A DNA stretch of 64,000 nt. Source: Chelonoidis abingdonii. Its lineage: Eukaryota > Chordata > Testudines > Testudinidae. Positions 24,083-35,250 of the stretch are shown here, one piece after another. Positions within the stretch are counted from its first letter, which is position 1. Each line of letters starts with the position of its first letter. The stretch is taken from the NCBI RefSeq assembly GCF_003597395.2, contig NC_133776.1:37917609-37981608 (forward strand), given 5' to 3'. Below the pieces are notes generated by a model that made no database searches, was not told where the DNA came from, and saw only the letters and a list, made by a program, of their open reading frames with translations. The position numbers and the translations under genes are program-made.

Positions 24083-24433
24083 NNNNNNNNNNNNNNNNNN
24101 NNNNNNNNNNNNNNNNNNNNNNNNNNNNNNNNNNNNNNNNNNNNNNNNNNNNNNNNNNNNNNNNNNNNNNNNNNNNNNNNNNNNNNNNNNNNNNNNNNNN
24201 NNNNNNNNNNNNNNNNNNNNNNNNNNNNNNNNNNNNNNNNNNNNNNNNNNNNNNNNNNNNNNNNNNNNNNNNNNNNNNNNNNNNNNNNNNNNNNNNNNNN
24301 NNNNNNNNNNNNNNNNNNNNNNNNNNNNNNNNNNNNNNNNNNNNNNNNNNNNNNNNNNNNNNNNNNNNNNNNNNNNNNNNNNNNNNNNNNNNNNNNNNNN
24401 NNNNNNNNNNNNNNNNNNNNNNNNNNNNNNNNN
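24083..24433. other. Assembly gap (351 N)
   Basis: The gap follows a run of 16 G at 24067-24082 and ends just before a hAT element. Predicted frames crossing it are meaningless. Confidence 0.99.
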
Positions 24434-24447
24434 TGAATTTGTATATT

Positions 24448-26070
24448 AGGGCTGTTGATAATTGCAGTTAACTCATGATTAACTCAAAAATTGTGATTAA
24501 TTGCATTGTTAAACAATGGTATACCAATTGAAATTTATTAAATATTTGGATGCTTTTCTACATTTTCAAATAACAATTTTGATTACAACACAGAATACAA
24601 AGTGTACAGTGCTCACTTTATATTGTATTAATTACAAATATTTGCACTGTGAAAATGATGAAACAAATAGTATTTTTCAATTAACCTCTTTCAAGTACTG
24701 TAGTGCAATCTCTTTACATTTGTAAGTTGCACTTTCATGATAGTTTTTTTTTTTACATAACTACATTCAAAAACAAAAGAATATAAAACTTTAGAGCCTA
24801 CAAATCCACTCAGTCCTACTTCTTGTTCAGTCAATTTCTAAGAGAAGCAAGTTTGTTTATGTTTACGGGAGATAATGTTGCCCACTTCTTAACTAGAATG
24901 TCACCTGAAAGTGAGAACAGGTGTACACATGGCACTGTTGTAGCTGGCATTGCAAGATATTTACATGCCAGATGCACTAAAGATTCATATGCCTCTTCAT
25001 GCTTCAGCCATTGCTTCCATGCTGATGATGCTCATTTAAAAAAAATACGTTAATTAAATTTGTGACTGAACTCCTTGAGGGAGAATTGTATGTCTCTGGC
25101 TCTGTTTTATCTGCATTCTTCCATATATTGCATGTTATAGTAGTCTCGGATGATGACCCAGCACATGTTGTTCATTTTAAGAACACTTTCACTGCAAATC
25201 TGACAAAATGCAAAGAAGATACCAAAGTGAAATTTCTAAAGATAGCTACAGCACTCAAACCAAGATTTAAGAATCTGAAGTGCCTTCTAAAATCTGAGAG
25301 GAAGAGGTGTGGAGCATGTTTTCAGGAGTCTTAAAAGAGCAACACTCTGATGCGGAAACTACAGAAACCAAATCACCAAAAAGGAAAATCAACCTTCTGC
25401 TGGTGGCAACTGACTCAGATGATGAAAATGAACATGTGTTGGTATGCACTGTTTTGGATCATTATTGAGCAGAAACTGTCATCAGCATGGATTCATGTAT
25501 TCTGGAATGGTGGTTGAAGCATCAAGGGACATAGGAATCTTTAAGGCATCTGGCATATAAATATGTTGTGATGCTAGCTACAACCATGCCATGCAAACGC
25601 CTGTTCTTTCAGGTGACACTGTAAACAAGAAGCAGGCATCATTATCTTCTACAAATGTAAACAAACTTGTTTGAGTAAATAGCTGAACAAAAAGTAGGAC
25701 TGATTGGACTATAGGTTCTAAAGTTTACATTGTTTTATTTTAGAATGCATGGGTTTTTTGTACATAATTCTACACTTGTAAGTTCAACTTTCCTGCGAAA
25801 GAAAGAATGAATCTAAATGAAGATAAACAGATTGCACTATAGTACTTGTATTAGGTGAATTGAAAAATATTTCTCTTGTTTTTTACAGTACAAATATTTG
25901 TAATAAAAATATAAAATGAGCACTGTACACTTTGATTTCAGTTACAGCACAGGATACAATATATTTGAAAATGTAGAAAACATCCACAATATTTAAATAA
26001 ATGATATTCTATTATTGTTTAACAGCACGATTCATCATGCAATTAATTGTTTTAATTGCATGAGAGCCCT
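24448..26070 (+). mobile_element. hAT transposon with long inverted terminal repeats
   Basis: The ends read AGGGCTGTTGATAATTGC and GCATGAGAGCCCT. The left ~600 bases are the reverse complement of the right ~590 bases: for example GCCTACAAATCCACTCAGTC on the left faces the GACTGATTGGACTATAGG region on the right, and GAATGTCACCTGAAAG faces CTTTCAGGTGACACTG. The single-copy centre encodes part of a transposase. It is related to the shorter copy at 4144-4929. I could not establish a clean target duplication because the left flank is close to a gap. Confidence 0.75.
25062..25690 (+). pseudogene. hAT transposase C-terminal remnant
   Basis: An open stretch reads GELYVSGSVLSAFFHILHVI and DDDPAHVVHFKNTFTANLTK, then KFLKIATALKPRFKNLKCLL, part of the transposase body before the dimerisation domain. 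It stops at about 25334. After several broken segments (KRKINLLLVATDSDDENEHV in one frame) a degenerate dimerisation region follows at 25530-25690 (YVVMLATTMPCKRLF). The N-terminal zinc-finger and catalytic half are absent. Not functional. Confidence 0.6.
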
Positions 26071-27884
26071 TATATAAGTTCATTCACATATGCCAGAAAA
26101 TTTATCAGAGGACACCCCCAGCTCCAACCTAGGGCTTTGGTAGATTTCTAGTCCTTCAAAACGTATAGCTATTTTTTCCCCATGATTACAAGTTCATATC
26201 CATCTTAGAACCAGAACTGAGACTGGGAAGATCAGATATTTCATTATGCAGCTTGATCCTTTGATCTTGGTTCAATCAGTAGCACAAACTGGATTCAGTC
26301 CATGCTCCACTGGGATTAAAGGCCAACAATTTGTCCAAAAAACCATTATGATTTTTTAAGAAGCTCCTGGGAAAAGTCAGAACCATATCAGAAATTGGCT
26401 ATGGCTGTTGTTCTTTTACAAATGCATTTATGTGCAGTCATCATCACTCCTGTAGCACACTAAGCTAAGCTATTATTTCTGGAATTTGGTTAATTAATTA
26501 GCTTCCAAAACAGATATTTAGTTGCTAAAGTATTGAAAACAGTTTCCTGTAAAGTGCAGCAGAGAAAGGGCTCTGCGCACTTGAGGTGCATACAGGGCTT
26601 TTATGACTGAATTAAGATTCTAGTTAGGTGAATAGCTCAACTCACCTTCCGGAAGACAATTTCATCAATGTTTGTAAAGCACTCAAGTAATATGGTGACA
26701 GTACCATAGAAAAGCCCCTGGGGAAATGAATAATTCTGAATTCAGGCTGGCATGTACTAAATAATGCATAGGGTCACACCTTGAATCTTAATCCTTCCTG
26801 TGCTGCCAGAAATGACCAAGGGCAGGAACCTTGTTGTGTTCTATAACTTAACTTTTTTACAACAACAGGTTCTTGGCCTATCCCTCAATCCCAATGTAAA
26901 GACCCCAGTACATTGCCTTTCATCTGGTCCTTGTCCTTTGCCTTGTCTGACTCCCACCAGCATAGTGCTCAGGATCACTGGACTACACAGGCCTCTCAAT
27001 CACATCAAGGTGCAGCCCCAGGGAAGGACACATTGAATGAGGAATACAACAGAAATATTGAATAGCTGTTCATTCAGTGATCACCATCCATCCTGTGCTC
27101 TGAATGAGGCAGGGGTCCTGGGGAAAAAATAGTATGTAATTAGAGACTGCATCTTAATACACATGCTCCCTCAGGCAGAATTAAAGTTCTGGCATTAATT
27201 CTGGCATTCCCTAAACGCCTAACTTTGCAGCCTTAACATTCTTTTAATGTAGACTTTTAAAATTAAGAGTTAATTGTTATTTAGACTAAATTGGCTTCAA
27301 AGGATCCAGTATCTGCATAACTGACAGCAGACCTGAGCTTCTGCTTTTTGCTGTCTTTGCCTGTACATAACCTCTGGTGAATGAAAATTTGGCAGCTGTG
27401 AAGCAGACAGCTGCTTCCAGATTTGTGTTTTGTAATGTAACTGAAGTTCAGAGATTTCTTTTACTTTGTGAGTACCTTTGCTCCTGCATGAAATTGGCAA
27501 TGTCAAGTCTCCAGTGCCCCTTCCACCTGAGGACCCGCCCCTTCCTCTCCCCTGCTGGAGCCCAGAGCCCTTTCACTGTGATCATTAGCTGCTCCCAGCT
27601 CCAGAAGGGAGAGTGGGTGGTGTGACCACAGACCTCCCACCCCTCCCCCCAGTCCGAGAGTGCCAGGAGGGAGGGGGAACAGTGTGGTTGCAGCCCCTGG
27701 AGGGGGGGGGAGGGAGAGAGGGAGGGGGGCGCAGCTGCAGCCCCCCAGACCCGGGTGGTGCGGCCGCAGGTCTGGAACTGGGCCGTAGTTGTAGAGTGGA
27801 AGAAGGTGTGGGGACAGAGAATGGGCAGGGCCATGCCTGGCTGTTTCGGGGGGCAGAGCCTCCCCCAGCCTGTGGTATCCATTG
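26071..27884. other. Intergenic, no recognised gene
   Basis: AT-rich up to about 27500, then a GC-rich patch (27520-27880) with G-runs. Overlapping open frames on both strands in the patch are low-complexity (Pro, Gly, Ser) and look non-coding. No MRPL44-like exon was seen. Confidence 0.4.
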
Positions 27885-28915
27885 CCCACAGTCATCTCTT
27901 TTCCAAGATGAACAGTTCCAGTCTCTTTAATCTCTCCTTATATGAAAGCTTTTCCGTACCCTTAATCATTTTTGTTGTCCTTCTCTGTACCTTTTCCAAT
28001 TCTAATATATCTTTTTTGTGATGAGGTGACCAAAGGTGCACGCAGTGGCATTATTATTATTTTCTGTCTTTACTATTTATCCCTTTTCTAATGGTTCCTA
28101 ACACTGTTAGCTTTTTTGACTGCTACTGTACACGGAGCAGATGTTTTCAGAGAACTATCCACAATGACTCGAAGATCTCTTTCCTGAGTGGTAACAGCTA
28201 ACTTAGTTTTCATCATTTTGCATGTACAGTTGGGATTATATTTTCCAATGTTCATTACTTTGCATTTATCAGCACCGAACTTCATCTGCCATTTTGTTGC
28301 CCAGTCACCCAGTTTTGTGAGATAGCTTTGTAACTCTTGCTTTGGACTTAACTCTCTTGAATAATTTTGTATCATTTGCAAATTTTACCATTTGACTGCT
28401 TACCCCTTTTTCCAGATCATTTATGAATATGTTGAACAGCACTGGTCCCAGTACAGACCCCTGGGAGACACACTATTTACCTCTCTCCGTTCTGAAAACT
28501 GATAATTTATTTCCACTCTTTGTTTCCTATCTTTTAACCAGTTACCAAACCATGAGAGGACCTTCCCTCTTATCCCATGACAACTTATTTTACTGAGGAG
28601 CCTTGGTGTGAGGGACCTTGTCAAAGGCTTTCTGAAAGTCCAAGTGCACTATGTCCACTGGATCACCCTTCGTCACATGTTTGCTGACCCCCTCAAAGAA
28701 TTCTAATAGAGTGCTGAGGCATGATTTCCCTTTACAAAAACCATTTTGACTCTTCCCCGACAGCTTGTATTGATAATTCTGTTCTTTACTATAATTTCAC
28801 CCAATTTGCCTGGTACTGAAGTTAGGCTTGTCAGCCTGTAATTGCCAGGACTGCCTCTGGAGCCTTTATAAAAAAAAATTGGTGTCACATTAGCTCAAGT
28901 CACTTGGCACAGAAG
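27885..28915 (-). mobile_element. CR1 LINE fragment, antisense
   Basis: On the minus strand, fragments of the CR1 reverse transcriptase appear in order: SRGSPGNYRLTSLTSVPGKL (28703-28888), then SKISCHGIRGKVLSWFGNWL with KDRKQRVEINYQFSERREVN (28421-28624), then [20 protein letters not shown] and ERDLRVIVDSSLKTSAPCTV (28088-28381). Frames are interrupted, so the copy is inactive. 5'-truncated, as is usual for LINE copies. Confidence 0.85.
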
Positions 28916-28944
28916 CTGATGGAAGCCATAAGTTACTTACCACA

Positions 28945-29020
28945 GTTAGTAGTTCTGCGATTCTGCTGATGAGAGAGACAAGCTTTTGAGCTTACACAGA
29001 GCTCTTCTGCAGGCTTGGGA
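28945..29020 (-). ncRNA. Decayed hammerhead-ribozyme fold, Penelope-like repeat
   Basis: On the minus strand the order is CTGCAGA (complement of 29006-29012), a stem II with arms GAGCT and AGCTC (within 28988-29004), then CAAAAGC where an active hammerhead has GAAA. Canonical core is CUGANGA plus GAAA, so this copy has lost A6 and G12. Penelope-like elements are known to carry hammerhead motifs; assignment to that class is inference from the fold. Confidence 0.5.
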
Positions 29021-29027
29021 AACTAAT

Positions 29028-29185
29028 ATGTGATCATCTCAGATTTCACAAGCTAAACAGAGTCAGATTGGGCCAGTCCTTGCATAGGGGACCTGTTAAG
29101 AACATTTCCCTTGGAGGACTGAGCTAACACCTCAATCTGAAGTTAGGGAGCACTGGGCTGCTGGGAGTGATGTCATTAAGAGGAG
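29028..29185 (+). repeat. 5S rRNA-derived SINE fragment
   Basis: GATCATCTCAGATTTCACAA followed by GCTAAACAGAGTCAGATTGG and a GGGCCAGTCCTTGCATAGGGG-type stretch follows the 5S rRNA order GATCTC-x-GGAAGCTAAGCAGGGTC-x-GGGCCTGGTTAGTACTTGGATGGG. Divergence is high, so it is a SINE head or pseudogene, not a working 5S gene. The part after 29100 is an unassigned tail. Confidence 0.5.
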
Positions 29186-30490
29186 AGATTTTCACCATGC
29201 ATGGTCATAAAAGAACCCATGAAAGAGTTAAGGGTATTAGGTCTCAGGAAGACTGAGTCAGGAAATATGAATTCGACGTCTAACACTAATACTGACCCTT
29301 TGTTGAGTTTGGCCAAAAATTTAGGGTTAGATTTTCAAATCCTTTTAGCTCATTGTGTTGGGTGCTGGCCATAAGTGTCAAAGTGGGAGTCGCTGGGGGC
29401 CGAGCACTTCTGAAACTGTGGCCCTAGTTACAGATGCTGAAAACAACTTGAAAATCAGGCCCTAGAGCCTCAGCTTCCTCACTGATAATAAAAGGAATCA
29501 ACAATGCTTATCCATCTTTGTAAAATGCTGTAGGCACTATGGATGAAAAGACCTATAAATAAATAGTACAGTATTTTTACACTACCTTTGGAAATCTATT
29601 AGATTCACTCTGCTGTTTCAGGGATTGCGTATTGCACTCCCTCTGCACCAAACTTTGCAGCCCGCAGGGAAGACAGGTTGTGGTTTGATCAAATGGAAGC
29701 TGGATCCAAAGTAAAACTTGACTGACAAAATTCTGAAAAACCGTACACAATATTGGCAATTACTGACCATTCTGCAACTGACAATCTGAAACTAAGTTGG
29801 CTCTACAGTTTTGTTGTGCCAACCAAGAAAAATCCTCCCTCTTCTCTGTTGACTTCTTTCTCCTCATTCTCTGCTTATCCTTTCCCCTAGTTACCTGTGG
29901 TGGAAGATTGAACAGCCTTACTGCCCTGTAGTTTCTGGAAGCTATATGCAGAAATTGGCTTCAAATACTGTTTCTGTTTCCTTAAACTCAGGAAACTGGT
30001 ATATGACATCCCAACTGGATTGTGGGTGAATGCATCCACACTGCTGTGCTCTCCTGAATGGAATGAAAACTGCTTAGCTGTGACTCTGATTACAGGCTCT
30101 GTTCTGCCAACAACTATGATAATTGTCCTTCAGAGGCCTTTTCTTTTGGAACACAAAGGTCTGAGTTCTAGTCCCACTGCCACTGTGGTGTTCCAAATAG
30201 CCACGGCATGTAGCGTGGTGACAACCATGAAGCACTAGCAAACATGGAATTGTTATAACAGATCTTCTACTTTAATTGCATATTGTCAGTTGAGGCTCAC
30301 TAATTCAAGGAGTGTCTTTCCTGCAGCCTGACTACACCATACCCATCTCTCGGTTCCTCCTCTATTCAGTTCAAAGTTACTTTTGAAATTGTAGCAGCTA
30401 TAACTCTGGTGCTGTAGGAAGTCCTGATGTTCTGCAGGCTGTCCAAGGGCCTGTGAAATCCCTCAAAAGTCTGAGGTCAGGCTGGCCTCT
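29186..30490. other. Intergenic with MIR-like traces
   Basis: Around 29240-29560 CCTCAGCTTCCTCACTGATA and a GTAAAATGCTGTAGGCACTA-like end suggest an old MIR split by a small insertion bounded by TTAGATTTTCAAA and TTGAAAATCAGGCCCTA. The rest shows nothing recognisable. Confidence 0.4.
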
Positions 30491-30732
30491 TTGGGTACAT
30501 CTACACATGGCTGACTCTGGCTTGCGGGGCTCAGGCTCTGCAGCTGAAAAATCACTGAATAGGTGTTTTGTCTGGAGCCTGAGCTCTGGGACCAGGCAAG
30601 GGTGGAGACCTGTAACCTCCCTGAGGGGTTAAAAATCGGGCCCCACAATCCAAGCCCTGTGAGTCCAAGTCAGCTGACCCAGGCCAGCTGCAGCTGTTCT
30701 TCTGTGGGTCTTTTATCCCTGTGTAGATATGC
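30491..30732. mobile_element. Harbinger-like MITE
   Basis: Ends are inverted: GGGTACATCTACACATGG and CTGTGTAGATATGCCC. GGG...CCC ends with a TCTACAC core are typical of Harbinger-type turtle MITEs. The flanking trinucleotides (TTT and TGT) do not match exactly. Confidence 0.55.
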
Positions 30733-30953
30733 CCTGTCTCCTACTTAATAGTCCAGAGAGGGACAATGACTGACCTTCTTTCTTCCCATCCTCTCACACA
30801 ATTGGGAAGTTGGGCTGGATTCAAAATGTCCTTTCTGCTCCTTTTGCGGTGTTTGGAAAGAGGCTGGTTTACAGAGCACGACAATGAAGAACACACTGAT
30901 CTTTACTGTTCCTAGGAGTGGACAAAACTAGCATTTAGGTGATCAGTGCACTT

Positions 30954-31250
30954 AGACCAGGTCTGCACCAATTTTTTTCTGGTGTAGAATATCATTTAGT
31001 GGTGTGATTTAAAAAACAAACAAACAACATTTCTACATCTGCAAAAGCCCTAGTATAGATGCAGTTACACTGATCGGAAAGTGCACTGACTGATATCACT
31101 TATTTCACTCACTGACTTAGCATAACCTTTACCAGAACCCCCTCACCAACACTTTTTTGCTGATATAGGCTGTCTCTGCACTAGGAGCGGTTTGCTGGTA
31201 TAGATGATATAGCTATCCTGGCAATACTTCTAAGTATAGACTAGATTTTA
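30954..31250. repeat. Probable DNA-transposon MITE
   Basis: An interval with GACCAGGTCTGCACCAATTT on the left and internal GCTGTCTCTGCACTAGGAGC and TATAGCTATCCTGGCAATAC words that recur in turtle MITEs. Boundaries are approximate. Confidence 0.35.
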
Positions 31251-32098
31251 GAAAGCAGCAGCCCCACAGTTCCATGTTAAATTCGAGACTTTCACAGACA
31301 TAGCGGAACCCCATCACTGTGAGTTCTGCTCCAGCTGTATCAACCTCTCAAGGCCAAAATAGAGAGACGCAACATGGAGCAATGATTCAAAATAATGAAT
31401 GATAATAATGAATAGCACATGAAGCTTTAAATACCACAGGGTAAATTACTGTAGTGTGAACAGAAGTGTTTCTAATATCAACTTACTGAGCCAGCATGGC
31501 TGATCTAAATTACCTACCCTACCACTATGAGACTTTCAAATGTGAGTGTTGGGTGTAAGATGTAGGACAACTGTCAAGTGCCAGCATTTATTTGGGAAAC
31601 TCCTAAGGAAGGCTGGGGCGCAGGGGTGGAGAGGAAGCATGGAAAGGCCTCAGAGCTCCAGGCAAACTCTGCATGGTGGTGAAGCACTGATAATGCAGAA
31701 CACAGACAAATGTTTAAAGGAGGCTAAAATAGCTGGCATGCTATTGAATATTTAGAGACAGCATGGAATGGGTAAGCTAAAGGGGTGGAGGTTGGCTTTG
31801 TGTCTGTGTCAGATCATATGTGTGAGTGGTGTCAGGCTCATACAGTGTTACCAGATTTGCCCGTTACTTTGGAGTACGCTCATTTATTAGAGTTACTCTT
31901 CAGGGGGGAGATGGGACAGGGGGGACTTCAGTAATTCTATCAATGTATTGCTTGTGTCACTTGTGTGTAAATATGGAGCTCTACTCCTCCTTTCTGCAAG
32001 TCCCTCCCAATGGAGCTATCCTGCAGGACCTAGGTTCCCTAGGGCCTTCAGCCCCAGAACTGGATGAACACACAGACACATTACCAGAGCAAGTCTGA
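31251..32098. other. Intergenic, nothing recognised
   Basis: No exon, repeat edge or RNA gene recognised. Confidence 0.35.
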
Positions 32099-32345
32099 GT
32101 GGACCAGGTCAATCAGCACTTTCAAGCTGACTCCTTATATGTCCCTGAACTCAGTGGGCTGGGCCAAGTAGCACTTTCAAGCTTCCACCCTTACATACCA
32201 AAGGTACCGCACTGGAACAGAGTAAGCCTGAGCAGGCTGGGTCGAACCGCACTTCCAGGCTGCCACCCTTATATGCCCCTTTACTCAACAGACTGGGTCA
32301 AGCAGCACTTCCAAGCTGCCACCCTCATATGTCACAGGTTCAGCA
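32099..32345 (+). repeat. Degenerate minisatellite, about four ~55-78-bp units
   Basis: Four units share the order [G]GACTGGGTCAA-x-CAGCACTT-CCAAGCTGCCACCCTTATATG. Units start near 32099, 32156, 32235 and 32291; the second carries an extra ~25 bases. An open frame (32099-32446) reads through the array and predicts repeated FHPYIPK, CHPYMPL and AATLICH blocks, but there is no evidence of transcription. Confidence 0.7.
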
Positions 32346-33754
32346 CATCCCTAACCCCACTTTTATGTCACAATTGTACTGGCAATGACCCACTTGATGA
32401 GCAAACCCCACCATACTTTTGGGCACTACAGGGATCTTTAGCTTAGGTAAAAGAAGCGTTGTTGCAGAGTAAATGGGGAAGCTAAAAACATCAAAGAATT
32501 GTGAGGTATAAAAAAAATGTTGGTGTTGTTTAATATGTTCAGTTAGGTATTTTAATAATATGTTTTTGAAGTAATGTTAAGTAAATCACTGGCTTCAATA
32601 GAATTTAATATGGAGTATATTAACTATGACCCTTGGACTCCATCTTTGTAAGCAAACTTGTTTACAACTTGGACACTGGAGTCCTCTGGCTCAAACCAGA
32701 CTGAACCAGCTTTTCCCACCTTAGAGATTATATAAAGTCTTGCTCAGAACCTGCACAGGGCTGTATATTCCAGCGGCAGCATGTCCACGGTTGGGTCTTC
32801 CTGATGCTTCAGAGCTAGAGAGTAGAGTGCCAATCTCACAGCGAGGTTGAGAAAGGAGAGGCCTGTCATCACTATCCCCATCACAGCAAATCAAATCCAT
32901 CTTACCTGTGGACGGTCCTGCCTTCCTGGTGTCCATCATCCCAGAGAGTCTCCCCGCCTGCGACAAAGTCCAACAGTCGTCGGGACTCCCTAGTAGTCCT
33001 CCTTGAAGGCTCTAACTCAGCTGGAGAGTAGAAGGTCCTGGGCTTCGCATCTATATGCTAAATCATAGGAAAGGTTTCTGTATTGGGGTTTCTTTATTGT
33101 CTTCTGAATACCAAGGGGGGTTTTGTGGGTCTGAGCTTCAAGCTCCTAAAGCCAGTTACTGAATCACTGTATGTTTATGTCCCTCTCCTCGATTTTTCTC
33201 AGTTTTCTGTACCTTTACCCTTAATACACTTACCTTTGTTTGCACCACAGTACCTAGTCTTTTCTTCATTTTTATTATATCACACAGGGAGGGAGGGACA
33301 CCCTTATTGTAAACTAAATCCACCGGTGACAGATACAGAAGGGAGTTGAGTCTGTTCTTCTGGGAAAAGGGGCTTTCCTTCTATCTCCCCTCTACCATTT
33401 CTAAAGTTTTCCTTTCTGTAGCGTTGCCTTATTCCCCTTGAGGCAACAGAGTAAAGCTGAGAGATAGAGAGGCAACCAGCTAAACCATAAAAGTTATTTA
33501 TTGAATAATAATGATAACTACTCAAGGAGAGCCTAAACCAACCTAACAGTTACCTTATTAAAGGTTAATACCTGTGGTAGAAAGGAAAACACAGAGAGAA
33601 GCATCTTGCTGCTCTACGAAGCTTGAATTGGTCGGGGTTTCCGAGTCTTGGGGGTAGTTCAGGGTCCTGAGTGCTGGAGACAGGCAGATCCCTCAGCATG
33701 ATCAGTCCGGAGAAGATGAAATCCCAGTAATAAAAAGGTAATAATAGGAGATAT
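32346..33754. other. Intergenic, possible LTR-type DNA
   Basis: No gene recognised. TTTATTGAATAATAATGATA-type stretches near 33496-33530 with GC-richer flanks could be LTR remnants, but I found no paired ends. Confidence 0.3.
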
Positions 33755-33925
33755 ACCAGTCTCCTAGAACTGGAAGGGACCAAAGGTCATCAAGTCCACC
33801 CCCTTGCCTTCACTAGCAGGACCAATTTTTGCTCCAGATGCCTAAGTGGCCCCCTCAAGGATTGAGCTCACAACCCTGGGTTTAGCAGGCCAGTGCTCAA
33901 ACCACTGAGTTATCGTCTGTCTATC
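33755..33925 (-). repeat. Cry I-type tRNA-Lys-derived SINE
   Basis: The minus strand shows the head GATAACTCAGTGGTTTGAGC, B-box-like GGTTGTGAGCTCAATCCTTG and tail GGGGGTGGACTTGATGACCT followed by GGTCCCTTCCAGTTCTAGGA. Good match to the Cry I consensus. Confidence 0.8.
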
Positions 33926-34264
33926 AGAATGTTTACTGGAGTGTGAGTAGGGTTTTTTGTAGGGAAAATACAAAGGTTCAAGGGAGAAAACTAGATTTGT
34001 TTATGGGTAAACTAGCAGACCTTAAGGTGGCCATCCTGCAGCAAAAAAGCTTCAGGACCAGACTTCAAAGAGAAACTGCTGAGCTTCAATTCATCTGCAA
34101 ATTTGACACCATCAGCTCAGGTGTTGACAAAGACTGTGAATGGCTTGCAACCTACGAACCAGTTTTCTCTCCTTGGTTTTTCACACCTCAATTGCTAGAA
34201 CAGGGTCTCATTTCCCTGATTGAACTAACTCGTTATCTCTTAGCTTGCTTGCTAGATATATATA

Positions 34265-34349
34265 CCTGCCCTGGAATTTCCACTACATTCATCTGACAAA
34301 GTGGGTATTCACCACGAAGCTTCATGATCCAAAACGTCTGTTAGTCTAT
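34265..34349 (+). ncRNA. Hammerhead-like fold in Penelope-like repeat, interrupted
   Basis: CTGACAA (34293-34299), a stem II GTGGGT-ATTC-ACCAC (34301-34315) and GAAGC (34316) follow the hammerhead order CUGANGA, stem II, GAAA. Losses are G8 to A, one base of stem II, and one A of GAAA. The repeat resumes at 35191 as TATAAGGTGCTACAGGATTC after a Harbinger-like insertion. Confidence 0.6.
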
Positions 34350-35190
34350 GGGCTTTGGCTACACTTGCAAGTTGCAGCGCTGGTGAGGGGGTTACAGTGC
34401 TGCACTTACTCGGTGTCCACACTTACAAAGCTCAGCCAGCGCTGCAACTCCTGGCTGCCGCTGGCTGTACTCCTGGTCTGCTACGGGTGTAGCGAATCCA
34501 GCGCTGGTGATGCAGCGCTGCTATCAGGTGTGGACACTCACCAGCGCTGTTATTGGCCTCCACAGGGTATTAAGAGTATCCCAGATTCCTGTCTACAACC
34601 GGAAGGTACTCCCGGAGCTACACAACACAGCTGCTCTTTGCTCCAGCGAGCGAGCGAGGTTTGGAATGTTCTCAGCTGTTTGCTTGAGGAGACAAACAGC
34701 GCGCGGCAGGGGGAGGGAGGTCCGTCGGAGAAGTGCTTATCTGGGTCTGAGCCTTTTTACATTTAAGAGTGATTAGAGAGGGGTGGGGGAAATGCCAGAA
34801 TTTGCAAGGCAGGGAGCTCACAGTGTCTGCTCCAAAAATCACTCTGTCCCTGACGCTCCCTGTCACACTCCACCCACCCGCCACTTTGAACTTGCAAGGC
34901 AGGGAGCTGTCACAGTGTCTGCTCAAAAATCCACTCTCTCTGTCTCCCCCACTCTCCCTGTCACACTCCACTCCACCCCCTCTTTTGAAAAGCACGTTTG
35001 CAGCACTTGAACTGCTGGATAGTGCCCACCAACTGCACACTCCCAACAGCGCTTGAAATGCTGCAAATTGTGGCCACACTGCATCGCTGCGTAGCTGTGA
35101 GTGTGGCCACACTGCAGCGCTGTTCCTACACAGCTGTATGACCACAGCTGTAACTCCCAGTGCTGCACATTTCCAAGTGTAGCCATACCC
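34350..35190. mobile_element. Harbinger-like element, copy A
   Basis: Ends GGGCTTTGGCTACACTTG and CAAGTGTAGCCATACCC are inverted; TAT is repeated on both sides (34347-34349, 35191-35193). The interior is full of AGCGCTG words and forms long inverted arms. It interrupts a Penelope-like repeat that rejoins cleanly across it. No transposase. Copies B and C are at 47519 and 48548. Confidence 0.8.
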
Positions 35191-35193
35191 TAT

Positions 35194-35250
35194 AAGGTGC
35201 TACAGGATTCTCTGCTGCTTGATGACTCAAGGGTTTTCTTTAGGCTAGAC
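35194..35250 (+). repeat. Rest of the interrupted Penelope-like repeat
   Basis: AAGGTGCTACAGGATTCTCT continues the element left of the insertion (GTCTGTTAGTCTAT). Joined, the order is the common turtle form GTTAGTCTATAAGGTGC. Confidence 0.6.

Noticed and set aside
24028..24471. Open frames across the N gap at 24083-24433
   Set aside because: Unknown bases translate as X; no evidence for coding.
27448..27930. GC-rich open frames on both strands as a gene
   Set aside because: Low-complexity Pro, Gly and Ser content, overlapping frames and no conserved domain.
28968..28974. CTGATGA on the + strand as a hammerhead core
   Set aside because: No stem II plus GAAA follows in the correct order on this strand; the fold is on the minus strand.
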